Made by a program: the position numbers and the translations under genes
The notes under the pieces: generated by a model
What the model was told of the DNA's origin: nothing
The model's database searches: none
The model's input: the letters and a program-made list of their open reading frames with translations, nothing else
Shown: positions 32,368 to 40,379 of the stretch, piece by piece
How positions within the stretch are numbered: position 1 is the first letter of the stretch
How the letters are laid out: every line of letters begins with the position of its first letter
Source: Streptomyces sp. NRRL S-1022
GTDB taxonomy: Bacteria > Actinomycetota > Actinomycetes > Streptomycetales > Streptomycetaceae
Length of the DNA: 64,000 bases
Direction: 5' to 3'
Assembly: GCF_000720135.1 (NCBI RefSeq)
Contig: NZ_JOIU01000033.1
Span: 13,038-77,037, forward strand

Positions 32368-33087
32368 ATGAAACGGGTTACCCGAAACAGTGTGATCGCC
32401 GTCGCCGCCGCTTCCGGTGCGATGGCAGTGGCGGGGCCGGTCCACGCCGACTCCGCCGCGGACTCCGCCGCGGGCGGCTCGCCCGGGCTGATCTCCGGCA
32501 ACGGCATCCAGCTGCCGGTGCACCTCCCGGTGAACGTGTGCGGGAACACCGTCGACGTCCTCGGGCTGCTCAACCCGGCGATGGGCAACCGCTGCGCCAA
32601 CGCGGGCGGCCACACCGCCGGGAAGGAGAAGGGGGAGGGCGCGGCGCCGGGCGGGGCCACCGCCCGCGGCGTCGAGCAGGACTCGCCCGGCGTGATCTCC
32701 GGCAACGGCATCCAGCTGCCGGTCGACCTGCCCGTGAACGCCAGCGGCAACACCGTGAACGTGGTGGGCATCGGCAATCCCGTCTTCGGCAACACGTCCG
32801 TGAACGGCCCGGGCGACCACCCCGAGCCCAGCGCACCGCCCGTGTCGAAGCCGCCCACGCGGGTCACGCCGCCGGTGCGCTCCGAGCCGCCCCGGCCGTA
32901 CCACCCGCCGACGGTGCACCCGCAGCCGAAGCCGGTCCCGGTCGTCGTACGGCAGCCGCCCGGCGCCCTCGCGCACACCGGTACGGACGGCACCTGGGCG
33001 GCGGCCCTCGCCGGCCTGGCCTCGATGACGGGGGGAACGGTCCTGTACCGGCGCTTCCGGTCCAGGGCGGCCGGCCGGGAGGGCTGA
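32368..33087 (+). CDS. Long chaplin with two chaplin domains and LAXTG sortase signal
   Basis: Predicted 239 aa. Signal peptide (about 1-28), chaplin domain 1 (SPGLISGNGIQLPVHLPVNV ... NAG, residues about 38-80), chaplin domain 2 (SPGVISGNGIQLPVDLPVNA, about 106-147), a Pro-rich wall-spanning region, then LAHTG (201-205), a hydrophobic helix and RRFRSR tail for sortase anchoring. Long chaplins are wall-linked amyloid hydrophobins that coat aerial hyphae. Domain 1 has the Cys pair (Cys58, Cys76); domain 2 has Ala/Ser in place of the first and Ser of the second. ATG 32368 follows GGACAGGGAA. Confidence 0.95.
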   Translation: MKRVTRNSVIAVAAASGAMAVAGPVHADSAADSAAGGSPGLISGNGIQLPVHLPVNVCGNTVDVLGLLNPAMGNRCANAGGHTAGKEKGEGAAPGGATARGVEQDSPGVISGNGIQLPVDLPVNASGNTVNVVGIGNPVFGNTSVNGPGDHPEPSAPPVSKPPTRVTPPVRSEPPRPYHPPTVHPQPKPVPVVVRQPPGALAHTGTDGTWAAALAGLASMTGGTVLYRRFRSRAAGREG

Positions 33088-33120
33088 ACCGCTCCCCGGG
33101 CACAGCCTGACCCGGGAGCA

Positions 33121-33153
33121 CCGGGCCGGCCGGCAGCACTCCGGCCGGCCCGG
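33121..33153. terminator. Strong bidirectional terminator
   Basis: A perfect 13-bp stem, CCGGGCCGGCCGG (33121-33133) with CCGGCCGGCCCGG (33141-33153), closes a 7-base loop between the chaplin and the convergent glycosyltransferase. Confidence 0.75.
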
Positions 33154-33176
33154 GCGCCGCACCGCCGCGGGCGGTG

Positions 33177-34532
33177 TCACCAGCCGGTGAACAGCAGGTG
33201 GTTCAGCAGCAGCGCGAGCACCGCCTGCGCGGCGAGCCAGCCGCGCGGTCGTGGCAGGAAAGCGCAGGACGCGAGCAGCCACATCGCGAAGGGCAGCCAG
33301 ATGCGCTCCGTCTCCGCCTTGCTCATCCCGGACAGGTCCGCGACCAGCAGAGCCAGCAGGGCCGCCGCCACGAGGAGGGCGAGCCGGGCCTCGGGGCGGG
33401 GCGCCGCGCGGCGGCGGGCGGGCAGCGCGCCCGTCCGCCGCAGCCCCGCCGCCGTGGCCGGACCGGTGATCAGCACCGTGCAGGCCAGGTTGGCCCACAC
33501 CCAGTAGCCGTAGGGGCGGGTGCCGCCGACGCCCTGGTAGTAGCGCGTGACCAGCAGCCGGTACCCCTGCCACCAGTCGAACCCGGCCAGGGTGAACACC
33601 ACCGGGACGACGGCCGCCCCGGCCAGGAACAGGACCGGCAGGACCGGCCGTTCGCGGACCCGGTGCCGGCCCGCCACCAGCACCGCCGCGGCGATCAGCG
33701 CGAAGAGCGTGAGGCCGTAGGAGAGGTAGCAGGTCAGGCCGTACAGCAGACCGCCGCCCGCCGCCCAGGCCACGGACCGTCCGGTGACCGCGAGGGCCGT
33801 CAGTGCCACGGACCAGGCGGCGACCGCCGCGAAGTACCCGTCGGCCGAGGCCCCCACCCACACCGCGGCCGGGGCCAGGACCAGGAACGGTGCCGCCCGC
33901 CGGGCCAGACGCTCGTCGGCCAGGGCCCGCACCGCCACCAGCACCGCCACGCAGGCGGTCGAGCCGACCGTGACGCACCAGGCGCCGGCCCAGCCGCCGC
34001 CGCGCAGCCCGGCCCGGTCCAGCAGGACGAAGGTGAGGGTGGCCGCCGGGGGATGCCCGGCGATGTGGGCGGGCCAGGGGGCGGGGGAGCCGCTGACGAT
34101 GTGGTGGGTGAAGTCGCGCAGGGCGTCCGGGATGTCGTGGAAGCGGCCGACGACCGTGAGGTACTCGTTGCGGGTGGTGAGCCGGCCGGCCACGCCCCGC
34201 CGCCAGCCGTCGACCAGCGCCAGCGACCACGTCCAGGCCAGCGCCGTGCCCCAGGCCGCGAGGAGCAGCCCCCGCCACGGCAGCCGGGCGGCCACGGACG
34301 GCCCGCAGGCCACCACGGCGGCCGCCACCACGACCGCGGCCGGCGTGCCCGGGCCCAGGTGCGGGGCCCAGTCGGCGAACAGCGGCGGCCAGTGCACGAA
34401 CAGGGTGCGGCGGGTGTCCTGGAGGTGCCGGCCGACGAGCACGGCGACGAGGACGAGCAGCGCGGCGGCGGTCACGGCACCGAGGTCGGCGCGCAGGCCG
34501 GCGTACCGGTCACGGAGGGGAGCCTGGGTCAC
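33177..34532 (-). CDS. Polytopic membrane protein, GT-C/mannosyltransferase-like
   Basis: Predicted 451 aa with about ten membrane helices. Loops carry NEYLTVVGRFHDIPDALRDF, HIAGHPPAATLTFVLLDRAG, LVTRYYQGVGGTRPYGYWVW and MSKAETERIWLPFAMWLLAS. The first extracellular loop with acidic/His residues and the overall form fit GT-C glycosyltransferases using polyprenyl-phosphate sugars, but no diagnostic motif settles the sugar. GTG 34532 follows TAGCGT (34544-34539) at 6 nt; leaderless. It is divergent from the molybdenum oxidoreductase gene. Confidence 0.65.
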   Translation of the reverse strand: MTQAPLRDRYAGLRADLGAVTAAALLVLVAVLVGRHLQDTRRTLFVHWPPLFADWAPHLGPGTPAAVVVAAAVVACGPSVAARLPWRGLLLAAWGTALAWTWSLALVDGWRRGVAGRLTTRNEYLTVVGRFHDIPDALRDFTHHIVSGSPAPWPAHIAGHPPAATLTFVLLDRAGLRGGGWAGAWCVTVGSTACVAVLVAVRALADERLARRAAPFLVLAPAAVWVGASADGYFAAVAAWSVALTALAVTGRSVAWAAGGGLLYGLTCYLSYGLTLFALIAAAVLVAGRHRVRERPVLPVLFLAGAAVVPVVFTLAGFDWWQGYRLLVTRYYQGVGGTRPYGYWVWANLACTVLITGPATAAGLRRTGALPARRRAAPRPEARLALLVAAALLALLVADLSGMSKAETERIWLPFAMWLLASCAFLPRPRGWLAAQAVLALLLNHLLFTGW

Positions 34533-34632
34533 ACCGGAACGCTAGGCGGACGACCGGGCGCGGAACGGGACCGGCGGCCGGACGTCAGCGTTTCGTCATG
34601 GGTGGCGCACCCGTCACCGGCGTTTTCCGGCC

Positions 34633-34638
34633 TACCGT
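34633..34638 (+). promoter_or_regulatory. -10 box TACCGT of the leaderless molybdenum oxidoreductase gene
   Basis: TACCGT ends 6 nt before ATG 34645. The divergent glycosyltransferase has its own box (TAGCGT, 34539-34544, minus strand), so both genes appear leaderless. Confidence 0.5.
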
Positions 34639-34644
34639 CGGACC

Positions 34645-35880
34645 ATGCGAGACCATCCACCGCGGCTTCCCTCCTCTCCCGGCTTCTGGCGCAGCCCGCT
34701 GCGCGGCTCCTGGTTCACCTCGGTGCTCGGTCTGGTGCTGCTCGTCGGCATCACCGTGCTGTTCGTGACCGGACTGGTGTCGTACGCGGCCTACAACCCG
34801 GACCTGTCCCGGGTGAACGACCAGACACCGGACAAGGGGATCCTCGGCTTCTACCTCTTCGCCTGGCCCACCGGCCCGGTGTGGCTGTACCGGTTCACGC
34901 AGGGCCTCCACGTCACCCTCGGCATCACCCTGATCCCGGTGCTGCTGGCCAAGCTGTGGTCGGTGGTGCCGAGGCTGTTCGCCCTGCCCCCGGCCCGCTC
35001 GGTCGCCCACGCGCTGGAGCGGATCTCCCTGCTGCTGCTCGTCGGCGGCGGCCTGTTCGAGTTCACGACCGGTGTGCTCAACGTCCAGCTGGAGTACGTC
35101 TTCCCGGGCTCCTTCTACCCGCTGCACTTCTACGGCGCGTGGGTGTTCTTCGCCGCGTTCGTCGCGCACGCCGTGCTGAAGGCGCCGACGGCCCTGCGGG
35201 CGGTACGGCGGCGACCGCGCGAGGAGAGCGACCTGGTCAGCCCGCGACCCGAGGCGCCCACCGTCTCCCGGCGCGGGGCGCTGGCGCTGGTCGGCGGCGG
35301 TTCGCTGCTGCTGTTCCTGACCACGGTGGGACAGAGCCTGGGCGGCCCCTTCCGCCGTACGGCCCTGCTCGCGCCGCACGGCGCGGCCGACCCCGGCGGC
35401 GGCCCGAACGGGTTCCAGATCAACAAGACGGCCGCGTACGCCGGGATCACCCCGGCCGACACGCACCGGGACGGGTGGCGGCTCGTCGTCACCGGACGCA
35501 CCGGGACCGTGCGCCTGAGCCGCACCGAACTGCTCCGGCTGCCGCTGCACAGCGCGTCGCTGCCCATCGCCTGCGTGGAGGGCTGGTCGACCGCCGACCA
35601 GTGGTGGCGCGGGGTGCGGCTGCGCGACCTCGCCGCGCTCGTCGGCCACGACGGCGACCCGCCGGACGTGTTCGTGGAGTCGCTCCAGCGGCACGGCGCC
35701 TTCCGCCGCGCCGCCCTGCGCGCCAACCAGGTGGCCGACCCCCGCTCGCTGCTCGCCCTGTACGTCAACGGCGAGGAACTGTCCCCCGACCACGGCTACC
35801 CGGCGCGGATCATCGTGCCCGCGGCGCCCGGTGTGCTCAACACCAAGTGGGTGGCCCGGCTGACCTTCGGAGACCTGTGA
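34645..35880 (+). CDS. Sulfite-oxidase-like molybdopterin enzyme fused to a membrane cytochrome b-like domain
   Basis: Predicted 411 aa. Residues about 20-190 hold four helices with paired histidines (FTQGLHVTLG, LHFYGAWVFF, FVAHAVL), resembling a b-type cytochrome membrane domain. A Tat-like VSRRGALALVGGG at about 207 precedes the soluble Moco domain with its molybdenum-coordinating Cys310 in LPIACVEGWSTADQWWRGV. The last blocks (LALYVNGEELSPDHGYPARI, PGVLNTKWV) are typical. It may transfer electrons between a membrane quinone pool and a periplasmic substrate. The stop overlaps the next start by one base. Confidence 0.85.
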   Translation: MRDHPPRLPSSPGFWRSPLRGSWFTSVLGLVLLVGITVLFVTGLVSYAAYNPDLSRVNDQTPDKGILGFYLFAWPTGPVWLYRFTQGLHVTLGITLIPVLLAKLWSVVPRLFALPPARSVAHALERISLLLLVGGGLFEFTTGVLNVQLEYVFPGSFYPLHFYGAWVFFAAFVAHAVLKAPTALRAVRRRPREESDLVSPRPEAPTVSRRGALALVGGGSLLLFLTTVGQSLGGPFRRTALLAPHGAADPGGGPNGFQINKTAAYAGITPADTHRDGWRLVVTGRTGTVRLSRTELLRLPLHSASLPIACVEGWSTADQWWRGVRLRDLAALVGHDGDPPDVFVESLQRHGAFRRAALRANQVADPRSLLALYVNGEELSPDHGYPARIIVPAAPGVLNTKWVARLTFGDL

Positions 35881-36356
35881 TGCGCCCGCGCCCGACCCTC
35901 GGCAACCCCTTCCAGATCCTGCTGCTGGCCTGCTCGTTCGCGCTCGCCGGGTACGCCGGGGTGCGGCTGCTCGCGGGCGACTGGCGGGCCGTGGCGCTGT
36001 GGGTGGTGGGGGCGGCCCTGCTGCACGACCTCGTGCTGCTGCCGCTGTACACGGTGGCGGACCGGGCGGTCGTCCGCGGGCTCGGCGCCGCCGGGCGGCG
36101 GGACCGGACGCTGTACGTCCGCGTCCCGGCCGCCCTGTCCGGACTGCTCCTGCTCGTGTGGTTCCCGCTGATCACCGGGATGACCGCCGGACGCTACCGG
36201 TCGGCCACCGGCCTGTCCCCGGACGGCTTCCTCGCCCGCTGGCTGCTGATCAGCGCCGTACTGTTCGGCGCCTCGGCGCTGCTGCTGGCGCTGCGCGGCC
36301 GCGGGCGGGGCAGGCTGCGCAGGGCGACGAAACGGCGCCCGCCGGCCGTCCACTGA
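35880..36356 (+). CDS. Four-helix integral membrane protein
   Basis: Predicted 158 aa. Hydrophobic segments PFQILLLACSFALAGYAGV, VALWVVGAALLHDLVLLPL, LSGLLLLVWFPLITGM and WLLISAVLFGASALLLAL are separated by short basic loops, and HDLVLLPLY is the most distinctive motif. Its ATG shares a base with the stop of the Moco enzyme, so it is probably a membrane partner of it. Its last 163 bases overlap the convergent methyltransferase gene on the other strand. Confidence 0.75.
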   Translation: MRPRPTLGNPFQILLLACSFALAGYAGVRLLAGDWRAVALWVVGAALLHDLVLLPLYTVADRAVVRGLGAAGRRDRTLYVRVPAALSGLLLLVWFPLITGMTAGRYRSATGLSPDGFLARWLLISAVLFGASALLLALRGRGRGRLRRATKRRPPAVH

Positions 36357-36967
36357 CCCGCCGTCCGCCAGCCGGCCCGGCCCGCGCGGCGCAGCAGGGC
36401 CGGGGTGCCGAGCCGGGCCCACGGGAAGGCGCCGCCGCCCGTCCCCGCCCCGGCGCCGGCGACGACCTGCACCTCGGAGCGTTCGTCGACGTCCACCGCG
36501 GCCGTCTCGGCGATCAGCAGGCCGCCGGGACACAGCAGCCGGGCCACCCGGTCCAGCAGGGCGCGCGGATCGCCGCCGATGCCGATGTTGCCGTCCATGA
36601 GCAGCACCGTGCCCCAGCGGCCCTCACCGGGCAGCGGGTCGAACACCGAGCGCCGCAGGGCCTGGCCGCCGAGCCGCACGGTGTGCTCGACGGCGGCCCC
36701 GCTCACATCGATCCCGAGGACGGTACGGCCCCGGACCGCGAGTTCCGCCACCAGCCGCCCCGGCCCGCAGCCGACGTCGAGCACGGCGCCCTCGCAGCGG
36801 TCCAGCACCGCCCGGTCGACCGGGTCCGCCCGCGCGCACCACCGCTCGACCTCCAGCGGCAGCAGCCAGCCGTCGCTGCGCCGCAGGAACAGCGGGCCGC
36901 GCCCGCTGCGCAGCGCGGCCGCGTAGGGATCGGCGCCGGCCCAGGCGAGGGCCGGCGGGGTGCTCAT
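36194..36967 (-). CDS. Class I SAM-dependent methyltransferase
   Basis: Predicted 257 aa. Motif I is GAVLDVGCGPGRLVAELAVR, with GIDVSGAAVEHTVRLG next and VARLLCPGGLLIAETAAVDV as motif III. The fold ends near RRFVALRSL; the last about 40 residues are antisense to the final helix of the convergent membrane protein and look uncoded-like. Its start overlaps the DUF2064 stop by 4 bases, so GT2, DUF2064 and this gene form one coupled operon. Confidence 0.85.
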   Translation of the reverse strand: MSTPPALAWAGADPYAAALRSGRGPLFLRRSDGWLLPLEVERWCARADPVDRAVLDRCEGAVLDVGCGPGRLVAELAVRGRTVLGIDVSGAAVEHTVRLGGQALRRSVFDPLPGEGRWGTVLLMDGNIGIGGDPRALLDRVARLLCPGGLLIAETAAVDVDERSEVQVVAGAGAGTGGGAFPWARLGTPALLRRAGRAGWRTAGQWTAGGRRFVALRSLPRPRPRSASSSAEAPNSTALISSQRARKPSGDRPVADR

Positions 36968-37593
36968 CGGGCGGTCCCGGGGCCGGAGTGCGCGGTGCAC
37001 CGGGCGAACCGGGCCGCGAACCGGCCGTGCGGCGCGAGCGCGGCGACCGCCGCCGCGTCGGCGGCGGTGTCCACGTCCCGCAGCCGGGGCAGGTCGCACA
37101 CCCGCAGCCCGGCGGCCACCAGCCGCCGCCGCTGCACGGCACCCGTCCACCGCGTCGACATGGGCACGCCCCGCAGCAGCCGCGGATCCGGCTCGGCCAG
37201 CCCCAGCGCCCAGAACCCGCCGTCCGCCGCCGGCCCGAAGCACGCGTCGTACCCGGTGAGGTCCACGGTCAGCAGCTCCGGAGTGACCTGCGGGGTGTCC
37301 ATGCCGATGAGCAGCGCCGGACCCGGACACCGGGCGAACGCGTCGGCGAGCCGGGCGTCCAGGCCGCCCGCGCACTGCGGTACGACCTCGAAACCGGGCG
37401 GCAGCCAGGGGCCGGGAGACCCGTCCAGCACCAGCACGCGCCGGTCGGCCGGGGTGGCCGCGACGGCGTGCAGGGTGTCGGCCAGCGCCGCCTCGGCGAG
37501 CGCGGCCGCCTCCTCGGGGCTGAACGGCGGGGTGAGCCGCGTCTTGACCCGTCCCGGCAGCGGTTCCTTGGCGATGACGAGCAGCGTGGTCAC
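36964..37593 (-). CDS. DUF2064/TIGR04282 nucleotidyltransferase-like protein
   Basis: Predicted 209 aa. N-terminal LLVIAKEPLPGRVKTRLTPP is the family signature (substrate-binding A-K-x-P-x-P-G-x-x-K-T-R-L), followed by GMDTPQVTPELL and FGPAADGGFWALGL and PMSTRWT. It has the GT-A/nucleotidyltransferase fold and often sits beside GT2 enzymes, as here. The substrate is unknown. GTG 37593 overlaps the GT2 stop (GTGA). Confidence 0.85.
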   Translation of the reverse strand: MTTLLVIAKEPLPGRVKTRLTPPFSPEEAAALAEAALADTLHAVAATPADRRVLVLDGSPGPWLPPGFEVVPQCAGGLDARLADAFARCPGPALLIGMDTPQVTPELLTVDLTGYDACFGPAADGGFWALGLAEPDPRLLRGVPMSTRWTGAVQRRRLVAAGLRVCDLPRLRDVDTAADAAAVAALAPHGRFAARFARCTAHSGPGTAR

Positions 37594-38294
37594 CGTACGG
37601 CCCCCCGGTCGGCCGGGGGCTCGGCGAGGACGCGGCTCATGTCCCGCACCGCCTGCCAGGTGCCGCGCCAGGTGCCCGTCACCTTGGAGGTGCCGGCGCG
37701 CGGCAGGTACGGCACGTCGTGCTCGGTGATGCGCCAGCCGGCGTCGGCCGCCCGCACCACCATCTGGAGCGGATAGCCGCTGCGCCGGTCGCTCAGACCG
37801 AGCGCGAGCAGCGGTTCCCGGCGGGCCGCCCGCAGCGGGCCGAGGTCGTGCAGCCGCAGTCCGGTACGGCGGCGCAGCAGCCGCGCGAGCGCGAGGTTGC
37901 CGGCCCGGGCGTGTGCGGGCCAGGCGCCCCGGCCCCGCGCCCGCCGCCGGCCGAGGACCAGGTCGGCCCGGCCGTCGAGGACGTCCCGCACGAAGGGCAC
38001 CAGGTGCCCGGGGTCGAGGGAGGCGTCGCAGTCGCAGAAGCAGACGACGTCGGCGGTGGCGGCGGTGAGCCCGGCGTGGCAGGCGGCGCCGAAACCGCGC
38101 CGCGGCTCGTGGACGACGGTCGCGCCGAGTTCGCGGGCGATGTCGGCCGAGCCGTCGGTGGAGCCGTTGTCCACGACGAGGGCGCGCCAGCCGGCCGGGA
38201 TCCGGGCGAGCACCCAGGGCAGGGCCGCCGCCTCGTCGAGGCACGGCAGCACCACGTCCACGCTCGCCGGTGAAGTGGGTGATGAGGTGGTCAC
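37590..38294 (-). CDS. Family 2 glycosyltransferase
   Basis: Predicted 234 aa. VDVVLPCLDEAAALPWVLAR opens the GT-A fold, with VVDNGSTDGSADIARELGA, the DxD-type FCDCDASLDPGHL and GYPLQMVVRAADAGWRITEH. No membrane helices are apparent, so it is the soluble DPM1-like type. GTG 38294 follows TAGGGT at 7 nt with no ribosome-binding site, giving a leaderless first gene of the GT2-DUF2064-methyltransferase operon. It is divergent from the response regulator. Confidence 0.88.
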   Translation of the reverse strand: MTTSSPTSPASVDVVLPCLDEAAALPWVLARIPAGWRALVVDNGSTDGSADIARELGATVVHEPRRGFGAACHAGLTAATADVVCFCDCDASLDPGHLVPFVRDVLDGRADLVLGRRRARGRGAWPAHARAGNLALARLLRRRTGLRLHDLGPLRAARREPLLALGLSDRRSGYPLQMVVRAADAGWRITEHDVPYLPRAGTSKVTGTWRGTWQAVRDMSRVLAEPPADRGAVR

Positions 38295-38301
38295 GCCGTT
38301 T

Positions 38302-38307
38302 ACCCTA
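38302..38307 (-). promoter_or_regulatory. -10 box TAGGGT of the leaderless GT2 operon
   Basis: TAGGGT on the minus strand ends 7 nt before GTG 38294, the same geometry as at the HAD gene near 6250. Confidence 0.55.
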
Positions 38308-38418
38308 CGAACGGGAAGCGGACATACCGGACCGGCGCTCCTTACGAAACGCGGACGTCGGGGCCGGGGACGGGCCGCGGGTGCGACACCCGCGACGGCC
38401 CGGTGCGAGGCTGGGACC

Positions 38419-39201
38419 ATGCAGCAGCCGCACCCGCCCGGCACGGGCACAGCCACCGGCGGGACCGCCCCCGCCGCCCCCGCACCGGCCCCGTCGTCCG
38501 CCCCCGGCGCCGCCCGGATCCTGGTCGTCGACGACGACGCCACCGTGGCCGAGGTCGTCGCCGGCTACCTGGGCCGCGCCGGGTACCTCGTGGACCGGGC
38601 CGACGACGGCCCCACCGCCCTCGTCCGCGCCGCTGCGCACTGGCCGGACCTGGTGGTCCTCGACCTGATGCTGCCCGGCATGGACGGCCTGGAGGTCTGC
38701 CGCCGGCTGCGCGCACGGGCCGCCGTACCCGTCGTCATGCTCACCGCACGCGGCGACGAGGACGACCGCATCCTGGGGCTGGAGGTCGGCGCCGACGACT
38801 ACGTGACCAAACCGTTCAGCCCCCGCGAACTGGTCCTGCGGGTGCAGTCGGTGCTCCGCCGCGCCCGCCCCGCCGGGGCCGCCGGCCCGCTGGCCGCCGC
38901 CGGCCTCACGCTGGACCCCACCGCCCGCCGCGCCACCAAGAACGGCAATGAACTCGCCCTCACCCTGCGTGAGTTCGACCTCCTCGCCTTCTTCCTGCGG
39001 CACCCGGGGCGGGCGTACAGCAGGGAGGACCTGATGCGCGAGGTGTGGGGCTGGGACTTCGGCGACCTGTCCACCGTGACGGTCCACATCCGCCGGCTGC
39101 GCGGCAAGACCGAGGACGACCCGGCCCGGCCGCGGCTGATCCAGACCGTGTGGGGCGTCGGCTACCGCTTCGACCCGAGCGGCCGGGACGAGGAGGGCTG
39201 A
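38419..39201 (+). CDS. OmpR/PhoB-family response regulator
   Basis: Predicted 260 aa. A Pro/Ala-rich N-terminal tail of 30 residues precedes the receiver ([18 protein letters not shown]; phosphoacceptor Asp82 in [13 protein letters not shown]; Lys in [13 protein letters not shown]) and a winged helix output ([41 protein letters not shown]). The sensor kinase starts 1 base after its stop. The GAGGCT box 6 nt before ATG suggests a leaderless mRNA. Confidence 0.93.
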   Translation: MQQPHPPGTGTATGGTAPAAPAPAPSSAPGAARILVVDDDATVAEVVAGYLGRAGYLVDRADDGPTALVRAAAHWPDLVVLDLMLPGMDGLEVCRRLRARAAVPVVMLTARGDEDDRILGLEVGADDYVTKPFSPRELVLRVQSVLRRARPAGAAGPLAAAGLTLDPTARRATKNGNELALTLREFDLLAFFLRHPGRAYSREDLMREVWGWDFGDLSTVTVHIRRLRGKTEDDPARPRLIQTVWGVGYRFDPSGRDEEG

Positions 39202-39202
39202 C

Positions 39203-40312
39203 ATGCGCGACACCCTGCTCATCGCCCTGTACGCCTTCGCCGGGGCCGCCGTCACGGGCCTCGCGGGGGCCGCCGCGCTCCGGCTGCTGCGGCGCCGCTC
39301 GCTCACCGTGTCCCTCACCGTCGTCGCCGCGGTCGGTGTCGGCGGCGTGCTCACCGGCACCCTCGCGGTCGCCTGGGCGATGTTCCTCTCCCCGCACGAC
39401 CTGACCGTGGTGACGACGGTCGTCGCGATGGCGGCCGTGGTCTCCCTGGCCACCGCCCTCCTGCTCGGCCGCTGGGTGGTCGCCCGCAGCCACGAACTGG
39501 CCCTGGCGGCCCGCTCGTTCGGCGAGGCCGGCGATTTCGCCGCCCCCGCGGCCCCGGCCACCGCCGAACTGGCCGAGCTGAGCCGCGAACTGGCGGCCAC
39601 CAGCGCGCGGCTCGCCGCGTCCCGGGAGCGGGAACGCCTGCTGGAGACCTCACGCCGGGAACTGGTCGCCTGGATCTCCCACGACCTGCGCACCCCCCTC
39701 GCCGGGCTCCGCGCCATGTCGGAGGCCCTGGAGGACGGCGTCGCCGACGACCCCGCCCGCTATCTGAAACAGATGCGCACCGAGGTCGAGCGCCTCAACG
39801 ACATGGTCGGTGACCTCTTCGAACTCTCCCGCATCCACGCCGGCACCCTGCCGCTCGCCCCGTCCCGGATCTCCCTGTACGACCTCGTCGGCGACGCCCT
39901 CGCCGGAGCGGACCCGCTCGCCCGCGCGCACGGCGTCCGGCTGGTCGGCGACCGGGTGGAGCCGGTCCCGGTGGAGGTCGACGCCAAGGAGATGAGCCGC
40001 GTCCTGGGCAACCTGCTGGTCAACGCCATCCGCCGGACGCCCGCCGACGGCACGGTCGCGGTCGCCGCCGAGCGTTCGCCCGACGGCGTGGTCGTCTCCG
40101 TGACGGACGGCTGCGGCGGCATCCCCGAGCAGGACCTGCCCCGCGTCTTCGACACCGGCTGGCGCGGCACCGACGCCCGCACCCCGCCGGCCGGCGCGGG
40201 CCTGGGCCTCGCCATCGTACGCGGCATCGTCGAGGCCCACCGGGGCCGGGCCACCGTGCACAACATCCCCGGCGGCTGCCGCTTCGAGGTCACCCTGCCC
40301 GCGGCACCCTAG
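39203..40312 (+). CDS. Sensor histidine kinase partner of the OmpR-type regulator
   Basis: Predicted 369 aa. Two N-terminal helices (about 5-28 and 37-90 region) with a short outside loop, a HAMP-like linker, HisKA with His160 in [20 protein letters not shown], and HATPase with N-box [17 protein letters not shown]1 [13 protein letters not shown] and G2 [16 protein letters not shown]. The outside loop is very small, so it may sense the membrane itself. It lies between the GT2 block and the epimerase gene, which suggests these are controlled together. Confidence 0.92.
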   Translation: MRDTLLIALYAFAGAAVTGLAGAAALRLLRRRSLTVSLTVVAAVGVGGVLTGTLAVAWAMFLSPHDLTVVTTVVAMAAVVSLATALLLGRWVVARSHELALAARSFGEAGDFAAPAAPATAELAELSRELAATSARLAASRERERLLETSRRELVAWISHDLRTPLAGLRAMSEALEDGVADDPARYLKQMRTEVERLNDMVGDLFELSRIHAGTLPLAPSRISLYDLVGDALAGADPLARAHGVRLVGDRVEPVPVEVDAKEMSRVLGNLLVNAIRRTPADGTVAVAAERSPDGVVVSVTDGCGGIPEQDLPRVFDTGWRGTDARTPPAGAGLGLAIVRGIVEAHRGRATVHNIPGGCRFEVTLPAAP

Positions 40313-40323
40313 AGCCTGCCGTC

Positions 40324-40357
40324 CGGATCAGGCCGGACCCTGATCCGGCCTGATCCG
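40324..40357. terminator. Strong bidirectional terminator
   Basis: A perfect 13-bp stem, CGGATCAGGCCGG (40324-40336) with CCGGCCTGATCCG (40345-40357), closes an 8-base loop between the kinase and the convergent epimerase gene. Confidence 0.8.
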
Positions 40358-40379
40358 AACGAAGGGCCCTGGCCCCGGC

